Assembly: GCA_900317905.1 (NCBI GenBank)
Contig: ONIN01000013.1
Coordinates: forward strand, 1 to 48,399
Source: an uncultured Eubacteriales bacterium
GTDB lineage: Bacteria > Bacillota > Clostridia > Oscillospirales > Oscillospiraceae
Length of the DNA: 48,399 nt
Reading direction: 5' to 3'
In this document: piece by piece, positions 7,884 to 16,196 of the stretch
How positions within the stretch are numbered: the stretch's first letter is position 1
Layout of the letters: each line of letters starts with the position of its first letter
Translations under genes and position numbers: made by a program
Notes under the pieces: model-generated
Seen by the model: the letters and a program-made list of their open reading frames with translations, nothing else
Told to the model about the DNA's origin: nothing
The model's database searches: none

Positions 7884-9112
7884 ACGAAGTCAGAATCGCA
7901 CTGAGAAACGTGGGGCACATCGACCCCATGTCCATTGACGAATATATCAAGGCCGGCGGCTACAAAGCGCTAAAAAAGGCCCGCAAGATGGATCGCGGCG
8001 GCCTCATCGAGACCATTGAGGAGACCTCCCGACTCAGAGGACGCGGCGGCGCGGCGTTCCCCACCGGCAAGAAGTGGAGCAGCGCATTTAAAAACGACAG
8101 CGAAGTGAAGTACATCGTCTGCAACGCCGACGAGGGCGAGCCGGGCACCTACAAGGATCGCGTGATCATGGAGGGCGACCCCCACACCGTCATCGAGGGC
8201 ATCCTGATTGGGGCATACGCTGTCGGAGCCAAAGAGTGTTTCATCTATGTGCGCGGCGAGTATGAGAACTCCATTAAGTTGCTCCGCAATGCGGTCAAGC
8301 AGGTGGAGGAAAAGGGCCTCTGCGGCGATACGGTCATCAAGGTGGTCTCCGGCGCCGGCGCATATGTCTGCGGCGAGGGCACGGCGATTGTCAATTCTCT
8401 GGAAGGCGTGCGCGGCGAGCCCAGACTCAAGCCTCCCTCCATGGCGGTGGCCGGTCTGCACAAGAAGCCCACTATCGTGAACAACGTCGAGACTTTCGCC
8501 GTGATCCCGGAAATCATCACGAAGGGCGCGGACTGGTTCGGCGCCATCGGCTCTGAAAAGTACCCCGGCACGAAGCTCATGTGCATGTCCGGCGACGTGG
8601 AAAACAAGGTCTGCGTGGAGGTTCCCACCAACGCCACACTCCGCGACGTGGTCGAGGGATTCGGCGGGGGAGTGGCAAACGGCAAAAAGCTCAAGGCCAT
8701 CCAGCTGGGCGGCTCCAGCTGCGGCTTCGTGACGCCGGAGCAGCTCGACACCCCCATTGATTTCGACTCCATCCGCGCCATCGGCGCGTCCCTCGGTTCG
8801 GGCGCGGTCTACGTGATCGACGAGACCCGCAACATCGTGGACATTCTCGCCGAGATCGCGAAGTTCTACCGCCACGAGAGCTGCGGCAAGTGTTCCCCCT
8901 GCCGGGAGGGCACCATGCGCATCGCGGAGATTCTGGAGAAGTTTGCCGCCGGCGAGGGCTCCAGAGCAGATCTGGAGCTGATCCAGTCCATGAGCGGCTA
9001 CATGCAGAAAAGCTGCTTCTGCCCCCTGGGACAGAGCGCGACCACCGCATTCATGAGTGCTTTGAAACTGTTCCCCGAAGACTTTGACGCGAAGCTGAGA
9101 AAGGAGGCGTGA
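7880..9112 (+). CDS. NuoF/HydB/HylB-like NAD(P)H- and FMN-binding subunit
   Basis: This 410-residue protein corresponds to the core of the complex I 51-kDa subunit. It has the FMN/NADH loop GRGGAAFPTG (about 55-64), NADEGEPGTYKDR, the nucleotide loop GAGAYVCGEGTA (about 160-171), and the [4Fe-4S] ligands ESCGKCSPCREGT with a later Cys in SCFCPLGQ. It lacks the extra N-terminal thioredoxin-like and C-terminal ferredoxin domains of many HydB proteins. In most relatives the nucleotide loop is GEETA; here it is GEGTA, so the second Glu is lost. That could change NADH/NADPH preference. The gene overlaps the NuoE-like gene by four bases and is followed 3 bases later by the HydA-like gene, as expected for one complex. 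Confidence 0.92.
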   Translation: MNEVRIALRNVGHIDPMSIDEYIKAGGYKALKKARKMDRGGLIETIEETSRLRGRGGAAFPTGKKWSSAFKNDSEVKYIVCNADEGEPGTYKDRVIMEGDPHTVIEGILIGAYAVGAKECFIYVRGEYENSIKLLRNAVKQVEEKGLCGDTVIKVVSGAGAYVCGEGTAIVNSLEGVRGEPRLKPPSMAVAGLHKKPTIVNNVETFAVIPEIITKGADWFGAIGSEKYPGTKLMCMSGDVENKVCVEVPTNATLRDVVEGFGGGVANGKKLKAIQLGGSSCGFVTPEQLDTPIDFDSIRAIGASLGSGAVYVIDETRNIVDILAEIAKFYRHESCGKCSPCREGTMRIAEILEKFAAGEGSRADLELIQSMSGYMQKSCFCPLGQSATTAFMSALKLFPEDFDAKLRKEA

Positions 9113-9115
9113 CCC

Positions 9116-10555
9116 ATGGCGAACGTGAACATTACCATCGACGGCAAGCAGCTGTCCGTGCCTGCGGACATGACCATCCTGGCTGCCGCGAAGCAGAATG
9201 ATATCTACATTCCGACCCTGTGCTTCCTGGAGAAGCTGGATCCCCACGCCTCCTGCCGCATGTGCGTTGTGGAGGTGGAGGGCGCCCGCACCTTCCAGCA
9301 CGCCTGCGCCGCCAAGGTCAAGGAGGGCATGGTGGTACACACCAACACCGAGGCCGTCAGAGCCAGCCGCAAGCTGACCCTGCAGCTGCTTTTGAGCGAC
9401 CACAGCGTGGACTGCCACCACTGCCTGCGCATCGGCAGCTCCAAGTGCAACGATCTGGATCCGAAGTTCTGCGAGTGGTGCTTCCTATGCGACTGTGAAA
9501 AGGACGGCTTCTGCGACCTGCAGCGTCTGGCCCGGGAGTACGAGGTGGACAAGCTGCCCTTTGAGCAGAAGCACAACACGAAACCCATCGACAAGTCCAC
9601 CGTCATCGTCCGCAACCCCAACAAGTGCATCAAGTGCAAGCGCTGCGTGGACGTCTGCGGCAAGGTGCAGACCGTACACAATCTGGCGGCCTCCGGCAGA
9701 GGCTGCGAGGTGGTCATCGCCCCCGCTTTCGGAAAGACCATGGCGGACAGCGACTGCATCGGCTGCGGCCGCTGCGTGGAGGTCTGCCCCACCGGCGCCA
9801 TCTACTGCAGAGAGCACAAGGATGAGGCGGTCTACTTCGCCCACCGGGACGGCATCAAGACCGTGGCCCAGGTGGATGAGAAGCTGATCCCGGAGCTGGA
9901 GAAGGTCTGGAAGTGCGAGCCCGGCACCGTCACCAAGGAGCAGGTTGCCGGCGCGTTGAAGAAGATCGGAATCGACCGGATCGTGGACGCGCAGGACGGC
10001 GCCGCCCTCGCCAGAGCGGAGGCAGAGCAGCTGCTCACTCTCCATCTCGGCAGCAAGCCGGTGATCCTGGCGCAGAGTCTCGCTGCCCAGAAGTTCGTGC
10101 AGAAGAATTGGCCGGAGCTCATGAGCGGCTTCGTCTTTGCTCCCTCGGCCATGGAGGCCTTCGGCCGCGCCGCGAAAGCCGCTTTCTTCCCGGAGGCTGT
10201 GCAGGTGAAGACCTACCACTTCGGCCCCGTTGGCCCGGACGCCGCAGAGGCCGGGGAGTCCGGCTGCGTGGACTTTGCCATCAACGCCAGAGAGCTCTAC
10301 CGGATCATGGTCCGCACCGGCTCTGAGCCGAATCCGAAGCGGGTGTCGGAGTTTGCCAAGCTCCCCGCGGCGGAGCTGGATCCCGCTTTTGATCCGCTGT
10401 TCGCCTCTGCCGAATGGCAGCTGGACGGGGAGCCGGAGACCTTGGAGATCAAGGTCGGCCGCAAGAAGCTTTCCTGCGCCATCTGCCGGAATCTGGGTCA
10501 GGCCAGAATCGCCATCGACGCCGGTACTTTTGACGTGATCCGCGTCATCGCATAA
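9116..10555 (+). CDS. HylA-like subunit: ferredoxin domains plus H-cluster-less [FeFe]-hydrogenase domain, paralogue 1
   Basis: This 479-residue protein starts with a [2Fe-2S] domain (C36, C47, C50, C64). Next comes a NuoG/HydA-type His-Cys3 site (H96, C100, C103 and C133 in FCDLQ) interrupted by an insert of about 29 residues with extra cysteines C119, C122, C125 and C127. Two [4Fe-4S] motifs follow (CIKCKRCVDVC at about 171; CIGCGRCVEVCP at about 214). The remaining 240 residues follow the [FeFe]-hydrogenase H-domain: GTVTKEQVAGALKKIGIDRIVDA, KPVILAQSLAAQKFVQKNWPEL, FAINARELYRIM, CAICRNLGQARIAID. All H-cluster cysteines are gone: the TSCCP and MPC sites are replaced, and the protein stops just before the last CxGGC motif. 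It should therefore be an electron-transfer scaffold, as in Hyl/Stn complexes, and not a hydrogenase. It is the last gene of the operon. Confidence 0.87.
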   Translation: MANVNITIDGKQLSVPADMTILAAAKQNDIYIPTLCFLEKLDPHASCRMCVVEVEGARTFQHACAAKVKEGMVVHTNTEAVRASRKLTLQLLLSDHSVDCHHCLRIGSSKCNDLDPKFCEWCFLCDCEKDGFCDLQRLAREYEVDKLPFEQKHNTKPIDKSTVIVRNPNKCIKCKRCVDVCGKVQTVHNLAASGRGCEVVIAPAFGKTMADSDCIGCGRCVEVCPTGAIYCREHKDEAVYFAHRDGIKTVAQVDEKLIPELEKVWKCEPGTVTKEQVAGALKKIGIDRIVDAQDGAALARAEAEQLLTLHLGSKPVILAQSLAAQKFVQKNWPELMSGFVFAPSAMEAFGRAAKAAFFPEAVQVKTYHFGPVGPDAAEAGESGCVDFAINARELYRIMVRTGSEPNPKRVSEFAKLPAAELDPAFDPLFASAEWQLDGEPETLEIKVGRKKLSCAICRNLGQARIAIDAGTFDVIRVIA

Positions 10556-10581
10556 GCCTTTCAAAACGAAATCACCGACTC

Positions 10582-10625
10582 GTCGGGGCAGTTTGTTCCA
10601 AAACAGACTGCTCCGACTTTCCTTT
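10582..10625 (+). terminator. Terminator of redox operon 1
   Basis: An 11-bp stem with one G-U pair, GTCGGGGCAGT (10582-10592) against ACTGCTCCGAC (10607-10617), is followed by TTTCCTTT. The T-tract is interrupted, so it may leak. Confidence 0.75.
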
Positions 10626-10656
10626 GCTTCAAATGGAGAAAAAGCGGGAAATCCAA

Positions 10657-10685
10657 TTGAAAATGGCGCCTCGGTCTGGTAAACT
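10657..10685 (+). promoter_or_regulatory. Promoter of the regulator-moeA operon
   Basis: TTGAAA (10657-10662) and TAAACT (10680-10685) are separated by 17 bases, about 50 bases before the ATG at 10734. Confidence 0.6.
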
Positions 10686-10733
10686 GGAGAGAAGAAAATC
10701 GGTGGATTCCCATTCGGAAACGGAGGTGCGCCC

Positions 10734-11675
10734 ATGAGCAATTCACGTTCGCTCTCCACCCAGGAGGTGGCGGAGCTGCTGCATGTCAGCCGATCCACCA
10801 TCTATGACCTGATCCGCCGGGGGGAGCTGCACTCCTACCGCATCGGCAGGAAGGTGCGCTTCACCCAGGACGACGTGGACGCCTACATCGCCAGAGCCCG
10901 GCACGAGCAGAAGGTGCGCCGGGTCCAGCGCTCCGAGGTGCAGAGTACGCTTTTGCATCCGGAACCGCCGAAAAACGGGAGGCTGATCCTCTCGGGGCAG
11001 GATGTGATCCTGGATCTGCTGGCCAACCAGCTGGCAAAGCAGGAAGTGGGCGCGGAGCGCTGCTACTTAAACAGCTTTGAGGGGCTTTTGAGCCTCTATC
11101 AGGGCAGAGTCAACGCCGCCGCCTGTCACCTCTATGACGCGGAGGAGGACGCCTTCAACGTGCCTTTTGTAAAGAAGCTCCTGCCGGGGATCCCAGTGGT
11201 TCTGGTGAACCTCTCTTACCGCGCGGTGGGCTTTTACGTGGCCGCCGGAAATCCCAAGGGGATCGAAGGCTGGGAGGATCTGAAGAGATCGGATCTCTCC
11301 ATTCGCAACCGCGCCCCCGGCAGCAGCCCGCGGATTTTGCTGGATGGACAGCTCAAACGCATGGGCGTGGACGCCCGAAAACTGCGGGGCTATGACATCG
11401 AAATGAAAAACCACCTCACCATGGCGGCGGCCATCGCCGCGGGGGAGGCGGATCTCGCCATCGGCACTGAGCGGATCTCCGGTCAAATTGAGGGACTGGA
11501 CTTCATCCGGCTGATGACAGAGCGGCTGGATCTGGCCATCCGGCGTCAGGATCTGGAGACGCCCGCCGGAGAACAATTGATGGAGGCGCTGAACGCCGGT
11601 GTGTTTCGCAGAGCGTTGCGGGGCATCAGCGGAAACGATTATCAGGATCTGGGCAAGATCCTTTGGGAGGGCTGA
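10734..11675 (+). CDS. Excisionase-type HTH regulator with PBP-like sensor domain
   Basis: This 313-residue protein has an N-terminal excisionase/MerR-like winged helix (residues about 6-55, LSTQEVAELLHVSRSTIYDLIRRGELHSYRIGRKVRF). A periplasmic-binding-protein-like domain of the type found in molybdenum cofactor regulators and fused to MoeA (PBP_like family) fills residues about 80-310, including NRAPGSSPRILLDG and AAAIAAGEADLAIGTE. No signal peptide is present, so the binding domain is inside the cell and probably senses a pterin, molybdate or tungstate. It starts the operon that contains moeA and a moeA fused to the same domain, four bases before the first moeA. It likely controls this operon or its redox neighbours. 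The ligand is inferred. Confidence 0.82.
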   Translation: MSNSRSLSTQEVAELLHVSRSTIYDLIRRGELHSYRIGRKVRFTQDDVDAYIARARHEQKVRRVQRSEVQSTLLHPEPPKNGRLILSGQDVILDLLANQLAKQEVGAERCYLNSFEGLLSLYQGRVNAAACHLYDAEEDAFNVPFVKKLLPGIPVVLVNLSYRAVGFYVAAGNPKGIEGWEDLKRSDLSIRNRAPGSSPRILLDGQLKRMGVDARKLRGYDIEMKNHLTMAAAIAAGEADLAIGTERISGQIEGLDFIRLMTERLDLAIRRQDLETPAGEQLMEALNAGVFRRALRGISGNDYQDLGKILWEG

Positions 11676-11678
11676 GAA

Positions 11679-12896
11679 ATGCTGAATGTGCTTACGCCGG
11701 ATCAGGTGCTCCGGCTGATCGAATCGGCTTTTCAGCCGCGGCAGAATGTGATCCTCCGGGAGCATGGCGCCGTGGCAGGCGACGTACTGGCGGAGGATGT
11801 GGCGGCTTCGGAATATGTGCCGGATTTCGACCGCTCCACCGTGGACGGCTATGCGGTTCTCTCGAAAGACACCTTCGGCTGCTCCGACGCGATCCCCGCG
11901 ATCCTGCCGGTGATCGGCGCGGTGCAGATGGGCGAGACGCCGGATTTCAAGCTCTCTCCCGGCACCTGCGCCGCCATCCCCACCGGAGGCGCCCTGCCGG
12001 AAGGGGCGGATGCCGCCGTGATGGTGGAGTATACCGAGGATTACGGCGACGGCACCGTCGGCATCCTGAAAAGCGCTGCCCCGGGGCAGAATCTGATCTT
12101 CCGCGGTGATGACGTCAAACCGGGGGACGTGCTGTTCTCCAAAGGCAGAACGCTGACCCCTTCGGACATCGGCGCTTTGGCTGCGCTGGGAAAAACGAAG
12201 CTGTCAGTGGTCGCTCCGCTGAAGGTCGGCGTGATCTCCACCGGGGATGAGCTGGTCGCACCGGAGGAAGTACCCGGGCCGGGCCAGGTGCGGGACGTGA
12301 ACACCCCGATGCTTTTGGCGCTGCTGAAAGATTGGAATGTGGAAGCTGTGGATTTCGGCCGGGTGCCGGATGTGGAGGCGGAGCTTCTGAAGCGCGTTTC
12401 TGAGGCGGCGGAGCGCTGCGACCTGGTGCTGATCTCCGGCGGCAGCAGCGTGGGCCAGAAGGACGCGGTCTGCAGAGTTCTGGAGACGGTGGGCGAGGTG
12501 CTGATGCACGGCATCGCCATTAAACCGGGCAAACCCACGATCCTCGCCAGAACCAAGGACGGAAAACCGCTGGTGGGCCTCCCGGGACATCCGGCGGCGG
12601 CCTATTACATCGCAAGACTGTTCGTGCGGCCGCTGGTGGATCGGCTCCGTGGGGAGAACCATCCGGAGCGGACGGTGACTGCTTTGCTCACCGAAAGCGT
12701 GAACGCCAACCACGGCCGGGCGCAGATCACCGCCTGCAAACTGGAGCAGAGAGACGGAGCGGTCTTCGCCGTCCCGATCCGCTCGAAATCCGGACTGATC
12801 ACGCAGCTTGCGAGAGCCGACGGTTTTTTCGTCATCCCGCGGGACTGCGAGGGACTGCCGCAGGGCGCTGCGGTGGACGTCATTCTAAATCACTGA
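11679..12896 (+). CDS. moeA: Molybdopterin molybdenumtransferase MoeA (copy 1)
   Basis: This 405-residue enzyme inserts molybdate or tungstate into adenylylated molybdopterin. The family motifs are intact: DFDRSTVDGYAV (about 48-59), PTGGALPEGADAAVMVE (about 103), the metal/nucleotide loop STGDELV (about 187), LISGGSSVGQKD (about 251) and LPGHPAA (about 298). Length is normal for MoeA. It follows the HTH-PBP regulator after 3 bases and is followed 13 bases later by a second, different moeA. Having several MoeA proteins next to separate molybdate and tungstate importers suggests metal specialisation. Confidence 0.92.
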   Translation: MLNVLTPDQVLRLIESAFQPRQNVILREHGAVAGDVLAEDVAASEYVPDFDRSTVDGYAVLSKDTFGCSDAIPAILPVIGAVQMGETPDFKLSPGTCAAIPTGGALPEGADAAVMVEYTEDYGDGTVGILKSAAPGQNLIFRGDDVKPGDVLFSKGRTLTPSDIGALAALGKTKLSVVAPLKVGVISTGDELVAPEEVPGPGQVRDVNTPMLLALLKDWNVEAVDFGRVPDVEAELLKRVSEAAERCDLVLISGGSSVGQKDAVCRVLETVGEVLMHGIAIKPGKPTILARTKDGKPLVGLPGHPAAAYYIARLFVRPLVDRLRGENHPERTVTALLTESVNANHGRAQITACKLEQRDGAVFAVPIRSKSGLITQLARADGFFVIPRDCEGLPQGAAVDVILNH

Positions 12897-12909
12897 GGGG
12901 GAGAGCAAT

Positions 12910-14826
12910 ATGGCCTTTACCTATCTGACCAATGTTTCGCTGGCGGAGGCCCAGCGGGAATACTTTGAGCATATGCGGAAGCTGGGCTTTGCCGCCGGTG
13001 CGGAGATGATCCCGGTTTCCGACGCCTGCGGGCGCGTGACCGAGAAGGCGGTCTACGCCCACATCAGCGCGCCCCACTATGCCGCCAGCGCCATGGACGG
13101 CGTGGCTCTGAAGGCAATGGACACCTTCGGCGCCACGGAGACCACGCCGGTGACACTGAGTGCCGGGCGGTTTACCGTAGTGGACACCGGCGACCCCATC
13201 CCGTCCGACTGCGATGCCGTTATCATGGTGGAGGACATCGTCAGCCACGAGAATGGCAGCATCACCATCCACGCCCCCGCCGCTCCCTGGCAGCACATCC
13301 GCCAGATCGGCGAGGACGTCTGCGCCGGAGAGATGATCCTCCCCGGCGGCACCGAGATCACCCCTGCTGCCATGGGCGCCATGCTGGCAGGCGGTGTCCT
13401 GGAGGTCAGCGTGCTGAGAAGGCCGGTCATCGGCATCATCCCCACCGGCGACGAGATCGTGCCGCCCTGCGCCGATCCGAAGCCCGGGGACATCATCGAA
13501 TTTAACTCCACGATATTTTCTGCCATGGTTTCCGGCTGGGGGGCGACGGCAAAGACCTATCCCATCGTGCCGGATCAGTTTGACCAGATCCGGGACGCGG
13601 TTTCGAAGGCCGCCGACGAGTGCGACGTGGTGCTCTTGAACGCGGGCTCCTCCGCGGGCAGAGAGGACTATTCCTCCTCCGTGATCCGCCAGCTTGGCGA
13701 AGTGCTGTACCACGGCATCGCCATCAAGCCGGGCAAGCCCACCATCCTGGGCAATGTGGGCAGCACGCCGGTTCTGGGCGTGCCGGGATATCCGGTCTCC
13801 GGCATCATCGTCATCGAGCAGCTGCTGAGGCCCCTGATCGACCTGTGGTTCCGTCGGGATGCCGGTGCGGCAGAGAAAGTCAAAGCCGTTTTGACCCGGC
13901 CGGTGGTCTCGGGTCTCAAATATCAGGAGTTCGTCCGCGTCCGCATGGGCGAGGTGGGCGGCAGACTCACCGCGTCGCCTCTCGCCAGAGGCAGCGGCGT
14001 GGTCACCAGCTTCATGAAGGCCGACGGCATCCTCACCGTGCCCCAGGGCACCGAGGGCTTCGAGGCCGGGCAGGAGGTGGAGGTCACCCTGCTGCACGCG
14101 CCGGAACGGCTGCGGCAGACCCTGGTGGTCATCGGCAGCCACGACCCGCTGCTGGATGAGCTGGGCGACCTGCTGCATCAGGAGGACCCGAACCTCTTCA
14201 TGAGCTCCTCCCACGTGGGCTCCATGGGCGGCATCATGGCCGTCAGAAGGGGAGAGGCCCACGCCGCCGGCATCCACCTGCTGGATACGGAATCCGGCGC
14301 TTATAACATCTCGTTCCTGAAAAAGCATTTCCCCCAGGGCGGCGTGCATCTGATCCGCTGCGTTGGGCGCCAGCAAGGGCTGATGGTGCAGAAGGGCAAC
14401 CCCCTCGGCATCACCGGATTTGCCGATGTAGCCAAGCCAGATTTGCGTTATGTAAACCGACAGAAGGGCTCCGGCACCCGTATCCTGATGGACTACCTCT
14501 GCAAGACGGAAGGCGTGGATCCGGCTGCGGTCTACGGCTATGACCGGGAGGAGCTGACCCACACCTCTGTGGCGGTGCAGATCGCCTCGGACAGCGCGGA
14601 CGCGGGCCTCGGCATCTACTCGGCGGCCCAGCTGTATGATCTGGACTTCCTCCCGATCTGTATCGAGGAATATGATCTGTTGATCCCGGATTCCGCCTGG
14701 GAGACCCCCATGGTGCGGCAGCTGATCCGAACGCTTCAGAGCGATGCCTTTAGGGATCGGCTCATGGCCATGGGCGGCTACACGCTGGATCGCCCCGGGG
14801 AGGAGATCCCCTGGATGGAGTTATGA
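12910..14826 (+). CDS. moeA: MoeA-PBP fusion protein (copy 2)
   Basis: In this 638-residue protein, residues 1-400 form a full MoeA: SAMDGVALK (about 58-66), IIPTGDEIVPP (about 178), LLNAGSSAGRED (about 240, with GG changed to AG) and VPGYPVSG. Residues about 410-635 form a PBP-like domain with the ESGAYNISFLKKH, NRQKGSGTRILMDY and DSADAGLGIYSAAQLYDLDF segments. The same domain occurs in the regulator two genes upstream. MoeA-PBP fusions are a known arrangement in Clostridia. The added domain may deliver or sense the oxyanion or the pterin. Its last codons overlap the start of the next FAD gene (ATGA at 14823), so translation is coupled. Confidence 0.88.
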   Translation: MAFTYLTNVSLAEAQREYFEHMRKLGFAAGAEMIPVSDACGRVTEKAVYAHISAPHYAASAMDGVALKAMDTFGATETTPVTLSAGRFTVVDTGDPIPSDCDAVIMVEDIVSHENGSITIHAPAAPWQHIRQIGEDVCAGEMILPGGTEITPAAMGAMLAGGVLEVSVLRRPVIGIIPTGDEIVPPCADPKPGDIIEFNSTIFSAMVSGWGATAKTYPIVPDQFDQIRDAVSKAADECDVVLLNAGSSAGREDYSSSVIRQLGEVLYHGIAIKPGKPTILGNVGSTPVLGVPGYPVSGIIVIEQLLRPLIDLWFRRDAGAAEKVKAVLTRPVVSGLKYQEFVRVRMGEVGGRLTASPLARGSGVVTSFMKADGILTVPQGTEGFEAGQEVEVTLLHAPERLRQTLVVIGSHDPLLDELGDLLHQEDPNLFMSSSHVGSMGGIMAVRRGEAHAAGIHLLDTESGAYNISFLKKHFPQGGVHLIRCVGRQQGLMVQKGNPLGITGFADVAKPDLRYVNRQKGSGTRILMDYLCKTEGVDPAAVYGYDREELTHTSVAVQIASDSADAGLGIYSAAQLYDLDFLPICIEEYDLLIPDSAWETPMVRQLIRTLQSDAFRDRLMAMGGYTLDRPGEEIPWMEL

Positions 14827-16196
14827 AACGACTGGATGTCATCGTCATCGGCGGGGGCCTGCTGGGCTGCTTCACGGCCCGGAACCTCTGCCGATGGGAT
14901 CTGAACGTTGCGCTTCTGGAGGCGCGGGAGTACGTCTGCACCGGCATCTCCCGCGCCAACACTGCCGTGGTCTATCCCGGCTACGATCATAAGCCCGGTA
15001 CGCTGAAGGCGGAACTGACCCTTCGCGCGAACCGGGCCTTTGGTATGCTCTGCGGGGAACTGGACGTGCCCTTCTCCCGCTGCGGTTCCCTGATGGTGGC
15101 CTGCGGCGAACAGGGGGAGGCGGTGCTTCGGAAAAAGCTCCGAAACGGTTTGGAAAGCGGCGTCCCGGATCTGCGGCTTCTGCAGCGGGAGGAATTGCTG
15201 AAGCTGGAGCCGGAGCTGACGCCGGAAGTGACGCTGGGGCTCTGGTCCCCCAACGCCGGGACGGTGAATCCCTGGGCGCTGGGCATCGCCGCCATGGAGA
15301 ACGCGGTGCAGAACGGCGCGGAATACTACGCCAATGCGCCGGTGACCGCCATCTGGGAGACCGAGGGCGGTTACGTGGTGGAGACGGAAGGGGAGACCTT
15401 CTTCACCCGCGCCATCGTCAACTGCGCGGGGCTGCAGTCCGTCGCGGTGCAGGAGCTGGTCTACTCCAGCCCGGTGCGGCTGCGCATCACAGCCGGGGAC
15501 TATCTGATCCTGGATAAGCTGACCGCCCACGCGCCAAGTCACATCGTGCAGTATGAGCCGGAGCGGGGCAAGGGTCTCACGGCAGTGCCCACGGTGGAGG
15601 GGAACCTCCTGCTGGGCCCCTCGGAGCGGGAGGGTTCCGATTTCGGCACCGATCGAAGGGGCCTGGACTTCGTCCGGGAGTTGACCCGAAAGGTGCTGCC
15701 CAAGGTGGAATTGAACGACACCATCCGCACCTTCGCCGCCCTGCGTCCCAACCCGGAGCGACCCGACGGCAGCAGCATCCGCAGCTTCGTCATCGACCGG
15801 CCGGCGGAGGGATTCTGGAGCTTCCTGGGCGTCAAGACCCCGGGGCTGACCTGCGCCGACGAGCTGGGCATGTATGTGGCCAGGCAGGCAGCAGAGGCTT
15901 TGAACGCAAAAGAAAACCCGGACTTTCAGCCGGTTCGGAAGGGGATCCCCAAGGCCCACGGTCTGGATCTGGAAGCCAGACAGCGGCTGATTGCGGAAGA
16001 TCCCGAATACGGTAATGTGGTGTGCTTCTGTGAGGATGTGACCCTGGCGGAAATCCGCGCCGCAATCCGCGCCGGAGCCACTACGGTGGACGGCGTGAAG
16101 CGGCGGGTGGGCGCCGCCATGGGCCGCTGCCAGGGCAGCCGCTGCCGGCTGAAAATCGAAGCATTGCTGCGGGAGGAGGGCATCTATGCATTGTGA
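14823..16196 (+). CDS. FAD-dependent oxidoreductase with BFD-like [2Fe-2S] domain (GlpA-like)
   Basis: This 457-residue protein belongs to the DAO family, close to anaerobic glycerol-3-phosphate dehydrogenase. The N-terminal dinucleotide motif is VIVIGGGLLGC (about 6-16). Its C-terminus carries a BFD-like iron-sulfur domain: CFCEDVT (about 399) with CQGSRC (about 439), giving CxC and Cx4C ligands. It overlaps moeA copy 2 by four bases and the next FAD gene by eleven. GlpA/GlpB-like pairs usually have a small DUF1667 partner, which is missing here. The substrate could be glycerol-3-phosphate, an amino or hydroxy acid, or something linked to cofactor metabolism; sequence alone does not decide. 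Confidence 0.8.
   Translation: MKRLDVIVIGGGLLGCFTARNLCRWDLNVALLEAREYVCTGISRANTAVVYPGYDHKPGTLKAELTLRANRAFGMLCGELDVPFSRCGSLMVACGEQGEAVLRKKLRNGLESGVPDLRLLQREELLKLEPELTPEVTLGLWSPNAGTVNPWALGIAAMENAVQNGAEYYANAPVTAIWETEGGYVVETEGETFFTRAIVNCAGLQSVAVQELVYSSPVRLRITAGDYLILDKLTAHAPSHIVQYEPERGKGLTAVPTVEGNLLLGPSEREGSDFGTDRRGLDFVRELTRKVLPKVELNDTIRTFAALRPNPERPDGSSIRSFVIDRPAEGFWSFLGVKTPGLTCADELGMYVARQAAEALNAKENPDFQPVRKGIPKAHGLDLEARQRLIAEDPEYGNVVCFCEDVTLAEIRAAIRAGATTVDGVKRRVGAAMGRCQGSRCRLKIEALLREEGIYAL

Noticed and set aside
9116-10555. Annotation as [FeFe] hydrogenase
   Set aside because: All H-cluster cysteines are missing and the chain stops before the last motif; it cannot hold the active site.
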